NCBI GenBank assembly: GCA_965240325.2
Contig: OZ251227.1
Coordinates: 1 to 64,000, forward strand
Reading direction: 5' to 3'
DNA length: 64,000 nucleotides
Source of the DNA: Rebecca billardiae RCC1528
Lineage: Eukaryota > Haptophyta
Shown: piece after piece, positions 40,259 through 51,166 of the stretch
Layout: each line of letters begins with the position of its first letter
Numbering within the stretch: position 1 is the stretch's first letter
Notes under the pieces: generated by a model
What the model saw: the letters and a program-made list of their open reading frames with translations, nothing else
What the model was told of the DNA's origin: nothing
Database searches by the model: none
Program-made: the position numbers and the translations under genes

Positions 40259-41194
40259 GTCGGCGCGCGCCGCCCGCCGCGCGCCCGCGTCGTCGTCGTC
40301 GCGGACTCGCGGCGGATATCGTATATATACGTATATATATATCGTCGCATGTGACGACGCCACCGGCACCCGCCAGCGGGCCGGCGGCCACGCATGACTC
40401 TGATGACTCAACGAGCAGGGCGGCCACTGTGCAAGTCTGCATGGCGCGCGCACTGTTGTAACAGTTGTAGTAGCGCTCGCTCTACTATATATATATATAT
40501 ATACTCTCTCTCATCGTCTGCTGCTCGATGATCTCTCGAATCTCGATCTCGCTCTAGACTCTAGCGCTGCGCTTATATTATAGTAGCAGCTGAGTCTCAG
40601 CAGTGTACATGCATATATATATATATATATCGATATATCGATATATATATATATATACTATACGTCGTATAGCTGCTATATGACGATGCTAGCGCCTAGC
40701 CGCGTGTCATTGTGTCAAGACGCGACGCGCGGGTCCCGCCGTGACTCACGCCCGCGGGCGTGACCCGCGTGACCGGTCCCGGAAAAGGCGGCGCGCCGGC
40801 GGACCGCATCAGCGGAGTGGGAGGGGATCGGGCAGCAGTCGTGTCATCACGCTCATCATGCGGTGGACAGGCGAGCGGCAGCGCGCGGCGCGCGCTGCCG
40901 CGATGCTTGGCGATGCCCCGCTGCTGTAGGTGCGGCGCCGCACGAGGCACTCCCTTGTTGAGGAGGGCGCGGTGGGGGGCTGGCTGGGCTGGGCGCGGGG
41001 CGGTGGGCCGAGGGCAGTGCGGGCACTGCCCACCGGTGTGGGCTGTGCGACGCCCTGCCTACTCACTGCCGTGCGGACGCTGGGCCGAGGCGCGTGTGCG
41101 GCGTGCCAAGGGCCGTGGGTGTGCGGTGTGCTGCCCGCTTGGACGAGCGCTGGGCCAAGGGCCCTTGATTGGGCCAAGGGCGGGGCGCGCGGGC
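40259..41194. other. Intergenic with (AT)n palindromes
   Basis: Contains TATATA runs at 40321-40340 and 40484-40503, and a 55-bp (AT)n/ATCGAT palindromic tract at 40612-40666. A GC-rich block follows up to the importin stop. The region near 40990-41190 repeats GGGC(C/T)(A/G)AGGGC-like words. No gene or tRNA is seen. Confidence 0.55.
40612..40666. repeat. (AT)n/ATCGAT palindromic microsatellite
   Basis: Alternating AT with two ATCGAT interruptions, nearly self-complementary over the whole tract. It would extrude easily as a cruciform. It sits in the convergent gap between the TPR and importin genes. Confidence 0.85.
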
Positions 41195-41827
41195 TCAGGC
41201 GGAGCCACGTGCCGCCAGGTGGCCGTCCAGCCCGCCGAGCAGCTGCGCCACACGCGCGGCGCCGTCGGCGGGCGCGGCGCCGGTGTGCGTCACGTGTGCG
41301 CCCACCGCCTCGCACAGCGAGCGCTTCACCAGCGAGCGCGCGCCCTCGGGGTCGGAGCGCGCCCACGCGGCGAACCAGCACAGCAGCTGCTCGGGTGCGT
41401 ACGCGTGCGCACGGCCCAGCTCCTGCAGCGCGCTGCCCGCCAGCTCGTCCGACACGCCGCCCTCGTCCTCGTCCTCCTCGTCCTCCTCCTCCTCCTCGTC
41501 GTCGTCGTCGTCGTCGTCGTCTGTGTCTGCTCCGGCCGTGGCCGCCCGCGCCCCCGCTGAGTGCGCGGCTGCGGCCGTGGCAGCCGCGTGCGCACAGCCC
41601 GGCTTGGCGCGCGCACCGCCGCACAGCTGCTGCGCGCGCAGCGCACGCGCCTCCCGCGCATAGCTGGGAGGGCGCGGAGGGCGGAGGGCGCGGAGGGCGG
41701 AGGGCGCGCGCGACGTGTGAGCGCGCGCACAGGGGCGTGGCGCCTCCCGCGCTGCATGGCGCTGGGCCGCAAGGCGGCGCTGGTGCTACAGACTGGCTGT
41801 GCCGCAGCCGCAGCACACACACGCACG

Positions 41828-41860
<33 letters not shown>

Positions 41861-41998
41861 ACACACACGCACACACACGCACACGCACGCACGCACACAC
41901 ACACGCACACACACACACACGCACACGCACACACGCACACACGCACACACACACACACGCACACGCACACGCACACGCACACACACGCACACGCACGC

Positions 41999-42047
<49 letters not shown>

Positions 42048-42148
42048 CACACGCACACACACACACACGCACACGCACACACGCACACACGCACACACGC
42101 ACACACACGCACACGCACACGCACACGCACACACACGCACACGCACGC

Positions 42149-42201
<53 letters not shown>

Positions 42202-42336
42202 CACGCACACACACGCACACACACGCACACGCACGCACGCACACGCACACGCACACGCACGCACACGCACACGCACACACACGCACACACACGCTCACAC
42301 ACACACACGCACACACGCACACGCGCACACGCACGC

Positions 42337-42379
<43 letters not shown>

Positions 42380-44999
42380 CACGCACACACGCACACACGC
42401 GCGCACACACGCGCGCACACGCACACGCACACACACACGCACACGCACACACACACACACGCACGCACACGCACACGCACACACACACGCACACACACAC
42501 ACACACGCACACACACACACACACGCACACACACACACGCACGCACACGCACACACGCGCACACACACGCACGCACACGCACACGCACGCACGCGCGCAC
42601 ACCGTCGCTCGAACGCTCGGCGTGACTCGAGGGGCCGCCCGACGCCGTCCTCCTCCGCGCAGTCCGAGTCCGAGTCCTCCGACTCGTCGTCCTCGTCCTC
42701 CTCCTCCTCCGACTCGTCCTCCTCCTCGCTGCGCCCGCCCTCCTCCGCCGAGCCCGCGCCAGGCGGCGCGAGCGCGAGCGCGAGCGCGCCGCCCAGCCCG
42801 TCCGCGCACGCGCGCACGCCCGCGGCCGCGCACAGGGCACGCGCGCGCTCGCTGAGGCCGGGCGTGGGCGCGGCGCGCGCCGCGTCGAGGATGGCGCCGA
42901 CCGCGGCGTGCGTCGCCGCGGCGCACAGCGCGCGCGCCGCCGCGCGCTCCTCCGGCCCCGCGCCCTCGCACGCGCCGCCGCCGAGCGAGGGCGCGCGCGC
43001 GTCAGCCGCGGCGCGCGGCGCGGCGCCGAGCCACGCCGCGAGCGCGCCCGCGGCGCCCAGCGGCGGCGGCGCGGCGGGCTCGGGCGGCGGGGGCGGGTCG
43101 GCGGCGGCGAGCGCGTCCAGCGTGGCCGGCGCGTGCATGGCCATGCACAGGCTGAGCACGCGGCACGCGCCTGCGCGCGCGCGCGCGCGGCGGCGGCGGC
43201 GGTGGCGCTCGCGGGCAGCGCGTGAGCGGCGGCGCGTGCGCGCGGCGCGTGCGCGCGCGGCGGTGCGCGGCGGGCGCGGCGCGCGCGCGGGCCGCACCGA
43301 GCGGCGCGGCGGGCAGCGGCGGCGAGCTCGCGAGCGCGCGCCCGACGGCGAGCGCGACGGTGCCGACCGCGGTGCTCGGCGCGTGCGGCGCGGCGCGCGG
43401 CGCGCGCAGCACGAGGCGGCACAGCGCGCGCTCGCCGTGCGCGCCCGCGCCGCCCGCGCCGTCCGCCGCGGCCGCGAGCGCCGCCGCCGCCCAGAGCGCA
43501 GCGGCCGCCTCGGCGAGCGAGGCGAAGGGGGGCGGCGCGCGCGGCGCGAAGAGGGGCGAGGACGGGTGCGGCGCGCTCAGCCCGCCGTCGCACAGCGCCC
43601 CCCCCGCGCCCGCCGCCGCCTCGAGCCCCAGCGCGAGCGCCGCCTCGAGCACGCCGGCCGCGACCTCGGCGTGCGCCGCGCTGCTGCGGCCGTGCGCGTG
43701 CGCGTGCGCGCACGCCGCGGCCGCGAGCGCGGCGGCGTCGGCGTGGGGCGGGGGCGGCGCGGGCGCGGCGGCGTGGGCGGGCTCGTGCGACGGCCCCTGC
43801 AGCAGCGAGCGCACCAGCGCGTCGAGCACGCGCCACGCGCGCTCCGACGCCCCCGCGCCCGCGCCGGCCGCGCGCGCGGCTGCGCGCAGCAGCGCGCGCG
43901 CGGGCGCGCACGCCTCTGGGGCAAACGCTCCGCGCGCGCCCAGCGCAGGCGGCTGCTGCGCGGGCGGCGCGCGGACGAGGGCGGCGTCGGGCGCGGGCTC
44001 GTCGGCGCAGAAGTGCGCCTCGAGCACGCCGAGCAGCTCCGCCGACGCCTCGGCGCGCCACGCCTCCGCGCCCTCCGCCCCCTCCGCCTCGGCCGCCGCG
44101 CACGCGCGCAGCGCCGCGGCCGCGACATCAAAGCGAGCGCGCGCCTCGGCGTGGCCGGCCGGGTGGGCGCCTCCGCCCGCGGGCCAGCCGGCGCGCAGCG
44201 CGCGGAGGAGGGCGGGCGCGTGGCGCGCGGCGGCGCCCTCCGCCGCGTCCAGCGCGCACGCCACCGGCGGCGCCGCCGCGCGCCAGCCGTCCGCCGCCGC
44301 CATCGCCGCCGCCGCGCCCAGCACTGCGGGCAGCGCGCCGCCGCCGGGCGCGCACAGCTGCGCGCGCGCGGGCGCGGCGTGCGCGCACAGCGCACACAGC
44401 GCGGCGGCGGCGGCGGCGCGGAGCGGCGAGAGCGGCGGCGCGCGCGCGTCCGCGCCCGACGCCTGCACGCCCGCCAGCGCGCGCTCGAACGCCGCCGCGC
44501 ACGCGCGCGCCGACAGCGCCGGCGCCCAGCGGCCGAGCGCGCCGAGCGCGGCCGCGCACACCGCCGCCGCGGCAAGCGCGCCGCCGTCCGCGCCCGCGCC
44601 CGCGCCCGCGCCGCCGGCGCGCAGCGCGGCGGCGTCGAGCTGCGCGGCGGCGCAGAGCGCGTCGGCGAGCGCGTCGGCCTCACGCGCCTCCAACCCGCCC
44701 AGCGCGCCGCCCAGCGCGCCGTACGCGTGGCACAGCGCGTGCTGCGCCGACGCATCCGCCGCGCCGCCCGGCGCCGCCTCCGCCACCGCCGCGGGCATCG
44801 AGCGCAGCAGCGCGCGGCCCACAGTGGCGCGCCGCGCCGCCGCCGCGCGCCGCGCGCGCTCCTTCTTGCGCGCGCCCTTCGAGGCGGCGCGCGGGGGCGC
44901 GGCGCCGCCGCCCTCGCCCGCCGGCGCGGCGGCGGGCAGCGCGCCCAGCGCCTCGAGCAGCGCGAGCGCGCACAGGCGAGGCACGCGTGCGCCCACGCT

Positions 45000-45032
<33 letters not shown>

Positions 45033-45772
45033 CGCCGCCGCGCCGACGCCCGCGCCGACGCCGAGGTCGACGGCGCCGAGCGCGCAGCGGCGCCACTCGT
45101 CCTCGTCCTCGCACCAGAGCTCCGCGTCGCGCGCGCACAGCCGCAGCCGCGGCAGCACGCACGCGCCCACCAGCGCGGCGGGGTCTGCGCCCAGCACGGC
45201 CGCGGCCTCTGCGCGCGCGGCGGCGGCGCCGGCCGCGCGCGCTGCGGCCGCGCCCGCGTCCTCGTCGTCCTCGTCGTCGCCGTCGTCGTCGTCGTCGGGG
45301 TCGGCGGCGCACTCGGTGGCGACCTCAGCGAGCGTGCTCAGCGCGATGCACACGGCCGCCTCGCCCGCCGCCTCGTCGTGCGCCACGCTGGGCTCGTCGG
45401 CGCACCCGTCGCGCCCGGCGCGCGCCGCGGCCGCGGCCGCGCCCGCCGGCTGGCGCACAGAGCACAGCTCGACGCACGCGCGCAGGAGCGCGCCGAGCGC
45501 GCCGCGGGGGAGCGCGTGCGCGTGGCGCGTGGCGAGCGAGTACACCAGCTTCGCCGCGCGCCGCTCCACGCCGCGCGCCTCGCCCGCCGCCGCGCGCGCG
45601 CCGCCGAGCATCGCGGCCGCCGCCACGCGCGCCACGCCGCCGAGCGCTTCGCCGCGCGCGCCCTCCGCTGGCAGGTAGTGGCCGAGCATGCGGCCGAGCA
45701 CCTTGAGCGCGAGGTGCAGCGCGGCGCGCCGCGCCGCGTCGGCCGCCGCGTCGTCCGACGGCTCGGCGCTCG

Positions 45773-45810
<38 letters not shown>

Positions 45811-46358
45811 GCGGCGGCGAGCGCGTCGAGCGCGCGCGGCGGCGGCGGGTGCGCCCTGGCCGCGTCGGCGGCCGCGCACGTCGCGTGCGGGTACGCGAGC
45901 TGGTGCAGCGCGGTGAGCGGGCCGAGCAGCTCGGCGTGCGACGACGCGGCGCGCAGCCCGCCGAGCAGCGCCTCGAGCAGCCCGGGCCACGCCTCCGCCC
46001 AGTCCGCGCCCGCGGCCGCACGGAACGCCACGCCGAGCGCGGCGCGCGTGTGCGCGGGCGCGCGCGCGAGCGCGTCGGCGAGCGGCTCGCGCAGCTGCGC
46101 GCGCTCGGCGTCGGCGAGCGAGGCCCACGAGCGCACGCACAGGTTCTTCAGCGCCACCGCCGCCGCCTGCTGCACGTGCGCCGGCGCGCCGCCGCCGCCG
46201 CCGCTCGCGAGCGCGAGCAGAGCAGAGCCGTGGCCGCGCCGGGCGGCCGCCGTCTCGAGCGCGAGCGTCGCCGCGCGGCGCTCGGCCGCGTCGGCGGAGA
46301 GGCTCGCCTCGAGCGCGCGCGCGAGCTCGCCCGTCTCACCCGTCGCCGCCGCTGCCAT
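41195..46358 (-). CDS. Importin-beta family nuclear transport receptor (importin-7/8/11-like)
   Basis: About 1365 aa from three exons: 43298-46358, 42603-43170, 41195-41663; introns of 127 and 939 nt join in phases 1 and 2. HEAT-repeat karyopherins carry cargo through nuclear pores under RanGTP control. The N-terminal importin-beta signature is [20 protein letters not shown] after an Ala/Leu-rich first helix. A central [15 protein letters not shown] block resembles the ELWQEDPxEYxR block of importin-7/8. Two acidic insertions ([17 protein letters not shown] and [12 protein letters not shown]) fit the acidic loops of this family. The C-terminal exons are also acidic and helical ([18 protein letters not shown]). 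The protein is unusually Ala-rich and longer than the roughly 1040 aa typical of importin-7. The class within the family is uncertain; importin-11 or CSE1-like are alternatives. Confidence 0.82.
41805..42600 (-). repeat. Giant (CA/GCAC)n microsatellite filling an importin intron
   Basis: About 800 bp of CA dinucleotides with GCAC interruptions in higher-order clusters, almost all of the second importin intron (41664-42602). On the transcribed strand this is (TG)n/(GTGC)n. The donor CG|GTGTGC and acceptor CCCAG|C keep codon phase, so the tract is spliced out. It generates many spurious His-Thr and Cys-Val frames on both strands. Confidence 0.92.
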
Positions 46359-46751
46359 CCCGCCTGGCGTGCGCGCCAGGCGCCGAGTGTGCGCGTGCTT
46401 GGCTCGAGGCGTCGCGCGTCGGGTCGCGCGGCCGAGGGCGAAGACCGTTGGCCGCGGCCTTTTCTTATTTAATACCCGATCTACCAGAGCACGCGCGAGC
46501 TTGCGAGCGCCGCGACCAATAATGCCGCGACGAAGCATTTCAAATCTCGTCGATCGAACGCTGCCCTCTCGGTGTCGCCAAGTCACCGGAGCGGCGGGAG
46601 CGCACCCGGCCCGGACTTCCCTGCGGTCGTCAAGCACGGGACCGGGGACTTCCCGGCCGGTCCGAACATTATTGTCTATACTGCAGCGGACTGGGCGCGG
46701 CCCCGGCACTCATTCGGGTGCCGCCGCCATGAAAGGTCTCGAGGGTGCTGC
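46359..46751. other. Intergenic between importin start and CRIB-protein end
   Basis: About 390 bp; GC drops near 46460-46560 with TTTCTTATTTAATACC and a CGACCAATAATG (CCAAT-like) stretch about 160 bp upstream of the importin start codon. It probably contains the importin promoter. Confidence 0.4.
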
Positions 46752-49447
46752 TCACTCGACCACGTCGGACGGGGCGGTGCCGCCAAAGCGCCGCACCAGG
46801 CTGCCCACGCCGCACCCGCCGCCCGAGCCGCCGGCGCGCGCAGTGCGGCCGCTGCCGGACGAGCGGCGGCGCGGGGGCTGGGCACCGTCCGCGCGCGCGC
46901 CGGCAAACGGCAGCTCGTCGGCCGCGTGCGCCAGCGGCTTCCACCCGTCCCAGCCCGCGCGCCACACGTGGCTGTCCCCGCTCAGCGCGGGCTCACCAAC
47001 AAGGGCGGCGCCGGCCGCGCCCCGCTCCCACAGGGCCTGCAGCTGCGCCGTGTCGTACGGACCCAGCCGCTCGTTGTCCGCGGAGAGCAGCCAGTACAGA
47101 CGCTCCGCACCGCACCCGTCGTCGCGCCCGCACGCCGCGCACGCCGCCGCGGCGGCGTTGGCGGGCGGCGAGGTGGAGGCGCGCGCGGCGGGCGGCGGCG
47201 TGCCGCCCGCGCCGGCCGGGCTGGCGCCCGAGGCGGAGGCGGAGGCGGAGGCGGCGCCCGAGGCGGGGCTGCCGTCGGCGAGCAGCGCGCTCGAGACCTG
47301 CCCGAGCATGTGCTGCATCTCGGGCTCGAGCCCCACCTCGAACCCGCCGGCGCTGCCGATGCCCACGTGGCCCGTGTGCCGCACCCCGGTTGGCGCGCCC
47401 ACGTGCAGCGGCGCGCAGCCCGCGCCCGCACCGCCCGCGCCGCCGGGCGCGGCGCGCGAGCGGCCGGCGGCGGGCGCGGCGGCGGGCTTGGCGCGCGGCG
47501 GCGGCGGCGCGGCGGCGGCGTTGCCCTGGGCGGGGCGCGGCGAGCATGCCGTGCGTGCCGTCGCCAGCGCGCTCGCCAGCGGCCCCAGCCAGCCCGCGCC
47601 CGCCCCCTGCTCGGGCCGCGCGGCCGCTGCGGGCGGCTGCGTGCGCGCCGCGCGCCCCGCGCCGCTGCCGCTGCCGCCCACCAGCTGCATCGTGCCGCCC
47701 GCCGGGCACACGGCCGCGCGCGCGCGCGCCGCGACGCTGGGGCCGGCGGCGGCGGGCGCGCTCGCCGCGGCGGGCCGCGCGCGACCGCTCTCCGGCGCGT
47801 CGACCTCGCCCGCGGCCGCCAGCGCGAGCACGGCGCGCATTGCCGCCGCGTAGCTCGCCGCGCCGCCGGGCGCGGCTGCGGTCGCGCCGCCGTCCGCGGC
47901 CGAGCCGCCGTCCGCGGCGGGCGCGGCCGCGGCGCCGGCGCGCGAGCTGCGCGGTGGCTTGGCGGGGCCGGCGGCGGCGGCGACGGCGGCGGCGACGGAG
48001 GTGACGCGCGCCCCGCCGCTCGGCGGCCCCTCCGGCTGCGCCAGCTTGGCCGCGTGCAGCCGGAAGCACAGCACGCACGCGCACACGAGCAGCGCGCACG
48101 CACACAGCGCGCCCGGCAGCGAGCGCGCGGCGCCCGGCGCGAGCGCGCCGCGCATGCGCTCGTCGAAGAGCGGGTCGTCGGACGCGGCGAGGAGGTACGA
48201 GAGGTCCAGCATGGCGTCCGCCTCCGTGTCGAAGCGCGCGTGCACGCTGATCAGCGCGGCCGCCCACGTGCCTGCGCACACGCGCACACGCACACGCACA
48301 CGCGCACGCGGCGGAGGGCGGCGCGGCTGAGCGCGCGCCGCGGCGAGCAGTGGCGGGCGCGGTGGGAGTGTCGCGCGCGCGCACCGAGTGCATACTGCAC
48401 GAGCACGCCGACGTGCGCGGCGGGCAGCGCCCACTGCAGCCAGTACACGAACGCCGGAGCCGCCGCCTCGGGCGCGCGCCGCCCCTTTGCGCCGCAGCCC
48501 GCCCTGAGCGCGCCGCCCCAGAAGCGCAGGTAGTGGCCGAGCATGGCGCACGCGCGGGCGCAGAGCACGGCGGAGAGGCCGACGCACGCGCAGACGAGGA
48601 GGCGCGCCGCGTCGCGCGCGTCCGCCTCGCGCGCGGAGCGCGCCGCCGTGCGCGCCGCCGCTCGGAACAGCGCCGCGTCGTCCGCGGGCAGCTGCGCGCA
48701 CAGCTGGCTGAGGGTTAGCAGCAGCTGCGAGCACAGCGAGACGCGCGCGGGCAGCAGCAGCCGGCGGCCGACGGTGGGCGCGGGCGGCGCGGCGGGCGCG
48801 CGCGGCGCGGGCGCGTCGGACTGCCCGCGCGCCGCCTCCTCGTCCGCCTCGCGCGCCCGCGGCGTGTGCGGCGGCGGCGCCCCGCCCGCCAGCAGCACGT
48901 CAATCACCGTGAGCCGACGGCCGTCCACGCCGCGCTCGCCCACGCGCCGCGCGGCGTCGGCGGCGAGCGCGGCGCGGTGGCGGTCGACGAGGGTCCAGAG
49001 CGCGCCGAGCGCGCTCGCCGCGGCGAGCGTGCCAACGCCGAACGTCCACGCCGTCCAGCGCAGCTGCGCGTCCGCGTACGGACCCGGCTCGGCGCCGATC
49101 AGCGCGCGCGCGCTCGCGCCCACGAGCAGCGAGACGAGGGCGCGCTGCTCGGGGCGCGCGCACACGGCGTTGAGGGCGGTGAGGAAGAGCATCCACGCCG
49201 ACGCGAGCGCGAGCGCGAGCGGCAGCCGCAGGAAGATCGCGCTCGCCGCGCGCGACTCTGTGAGCGAGGGCGAGCGGTGCAGGAACCAGTACAGCGCGCC
49301 CACAAACGCGAGCAGCGCCCAGAGGAGCAGGAACGGCGTGGAGGAGGAGGCGCACATCGCGACGAAGACGCACAGCGCGACCTGCGCCGCGAGCGCCAGG
49401 CTCGTCGCCCGCGGCAGCGTGAGCCACGTGGCGGGGGGCATCAGCAT
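46752..49447 (-). CDS. Multi-pass membrane protein with CRIB motif and GYF-like domain
   Basis: About 860 aa, two exons: 48385-49447 and 46752-48271, phase-1 intron of 113 nt. The first half has about seven membrane segments (LALAAQVALCVFVAMCA, FLLLWALLAFVGALYWFL, LRLPLALALASAWMLFLTAL, WTAWTFGVGTLAAASALGAL, LLVCACVGLSAVLCARACAM, FVYWLQWALPAAHVGVLVQY, and LCACALLVCACVLCFRL in exon 2). A long Ala/Pro/Gly-rich cytosolic part follows. Near residue 647, VGAPTGVRHTGHVGIG fits the CRIB/PBD core (Pro, His-x-x-His-Val-Gly), the motif that binds active Cdc42/Rac-type GTPases. Near residues 740-800, RLYWLLSADNERLGPYDTAQ and WRAGWDGWKPLAHA match GYF_2-type domains. The membrane plus CRIB plus GYF combination is unfamiliar to me. 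Suggested role: a membrane-anchored small-GTPase effector. Confidence 0.75.
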
Positions 49448-49875
49448 CGCGCGGGGGCCGTTTGGAGGCGGAGGGGCGGCGGGGCTCGCTCAAACAGCGA
49501 CCTTGAGCTCCTTTGAACGCGCTCGTCAGTCGTCACTCGTCACCCGCGCCGTCACCGAAAACGCCGCGAACTTTCCTGCCGTTCATCTTTTACTTTCCTG
49601 CCGAGTGCCGTTCATCTTTTGGCACAGCAGACGCAGTCAGCAGTAGCACGACTCGTGCTGGAGAGCTGCTGCACACCGGTCGCTCCACCTGTTCATCACC
49701 CACGGCCCTTGTGTCATACTGTAAGAGAACTAGAGAAGACTGTCGTGACCTCACTAACTACTAAGGAGCAAGGTCCGACCGCGCACACTCTCTAGTCTCT
49801 CGACGGCCAGCCCGCACGACGTCCACGGGTGTGCGCCGCGCGTGCTCGGCGTGCACGGGCCCGGGCACGCTCGCC
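49448..49875. other. Intergenic, two minus-strand genes
   Basis: About 430 bp, AT-richer near 49570-49760. It contains a local duplication of TTTCCTGCCG(T/A) and GCCGTTCATCTTTT (49573-49620). It presumably includes the promoter of the membrane-CRIB gene and the 3' UTR of the pseudouridine synthase gene. Confidence 0.45.
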
Positions 49876-50955
49876 TCACGCGTCGGGCAGCCAGCCGTCC
49901 TCGCCCTCCTCGAGCGGCTCGACGTCGACGGCGTCGGCGATCGCGTCGTCGAGCTCGGCGCACGGCGCGCGCACGTCGAGCGCGCCCGTCGGCTCGGGCA
50001 GCGGCGCCATGCGCAGGCGGTACGCGTGGAGGAAGAGGCGGTACGAGTGCCAGTCTCCGCCGTACGACGCGTCGCCGACGATCGGGTGCCCGATGTGCGC
50101 GCAGTGCACGCGCAGCTGGTGCCGCCGCCCCGTGCGCGGCTGCAGCAGCAGCAGAGACACGGGCTCGCGCGAGCGCGGCCCGGCGAGCGCGAGCGCGCCG
50201 TGCCGCAGCACGCGCACGCCCGTCTCGGCGGACTTGGCGCGCGGCTCGTCCGGCGCGGCGGCGCGCTGCAGGAACGAGCTGCCCTCCACGGGCGCGAGCG
50301 CCGCGCGCACCGTCGCGTGCACGCGCGGCGGCACGTGGCCGAAGACGAGCGCGAGGTACTGCTTGCGCGCGCTGCGGGCCGAGAAGTGGCGCGCGGCGGC
50401 GCCCGCCGCCTGCTTGTCGCGCGCGGCGAGCAGGAGGCCCGAGGTCGCCGCGTCGAGCTGGTGGCAGAAGCGCAGCGTCTCAAACCCGCGCGCCGACGCC
50501 AGCCAGTCCGCCGCCGTCACCTCCTCGGCGAACTTGCGCGCGCCGTCGGTGCCGAGGTCGAGCCGCACGTCGAACGGCTTGTGCACGCACACGTACCGCC
50601 CGTCCTCGTACGCGGCGCGCAGCTCGAGCCGGAGGAACTGCGGCTGCTGGGCGAGGAACTCAGCCTGCTGCTCCGCCGTGAACACGCCCTGCGCCACGAG
50701 GTAGCGCAGCTGCGCGCGCCGGCGCGTCTCGCCGTCGAGGCCGGGCAGGAAGGGGAGGAGCGGCCGCGCCGCACCCGGCGCCGAGGCGGCGGGCGCGGCG
50801 GGCGCGCCGGCCGACGCCGGTGGGCCCGAGTGGGCACGCGCCACCGAGCGCGTCGGCGCGCCGGACATGGAGCCCAGCGCGAGCAGCCACGCGCGCGCGC
50901 ACCAGCGCGCGGCGCGACGGGGTGGACGGTGCCGGCGAGCGGCGGGCTGGTGCAT
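49876..50955 (-). CDS. RluA-family RNA pseudouridine synthase (RPUSD1-like)
   Basis: Converts uridine to pseudouridine in rRNA, tRNA or mRNA. 359 aa, single exon. The catalytic Asp lies in LRFCHQLDAATSGLLLAA, near residue 163. FCHQLD (rather than HRLD) is the form seen in the RPUSD1 branch. Other blocks are YVCVHKPFDVRLDLG, ARKQYLALVFGHVPP and LLQPRTGRRHQLRVHCAH with GHPIVGDASYGG. Residues 1-30 (MHQPAARRHRPPRRAARWCA onwards) are Arg-rich and acid-free, so an organelle presequence is likely if the Met at 50955 is used. The Met at 50868 (MSGAPTRSVAR) would remove it. The frame continues upstream but there overlaps the eIF3a start on the other strand. Target RNA is unknown. Confidence 0.92.
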   Translation of the reverse strand: MHQPAARRHRPPRRAARWCARAWLLALGSMSGAPTRSVARAHSGPPASAGAPAAPAASAPGAARPLLPFLPGLDGETRRRAQLRYLVAQGVFTAEQQAEFLAQQPQFLRLELRAAYEDGRYVCVHKPFDVRLDLGTDGARKFAEEVTAADWLASARGFETLRFCHQLDAATSGLLLAARDKQAAGAAARHFSARSARKQYLALVFGHVPPRVHATVRAALAPVEGSSFLQRAAAPDEPRAKSAETGVRVLRHGALALAGPRSREPVSLLLLQPRTGRRHQLRVHCAHIGHPIVGDASYGGDWHSYRLFLHAYRLRMAPLPEPTGALDVRAPCAELDDAIADAVDVEPLEEGEDGWLPDA

Positions 50956-51166
50956 CAAGCCCCGCGCAGCCGCGCGGGAGCGTGCCGTCACTGCTTCCGC
51001 CTCTCCTGCAGTCTGCAGCGGACGGTCCGGTGGCACGCACGGCCCGGCCCGTCCGGACGCTTGCACGTGCCGAGTGCCGACAAAGGCCGCCCATCTACTC
51101 AGCCTTGCTGCGCACGTCGCTCGCGGGCGCCACTGAGACCGCGCGCTCACGGTCAGGGCGGCAGCC
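50956..51166. promoter_or_regulatory. Divergent promoter region, pseudouridine synthase / eIF3a
   Basis: 211 bp between opposite starts of two translation-related genes, so co-regulation is plausible. No specific element recognised. Confidence 0.4.

Noticed and set aside
41326-42288. Cys-Val-rich 320-aa frame resembling a cysteine-rich protein
   Set aside because: Pure translation of the (TG)n/(GTGC)n intron; not coding.
41799-46472. 1557-aa plus-strand open frame starting in poly(His-Thr)
   Set aside because: Begins in the CA microsatellite and continues as the antisense of importin exons.
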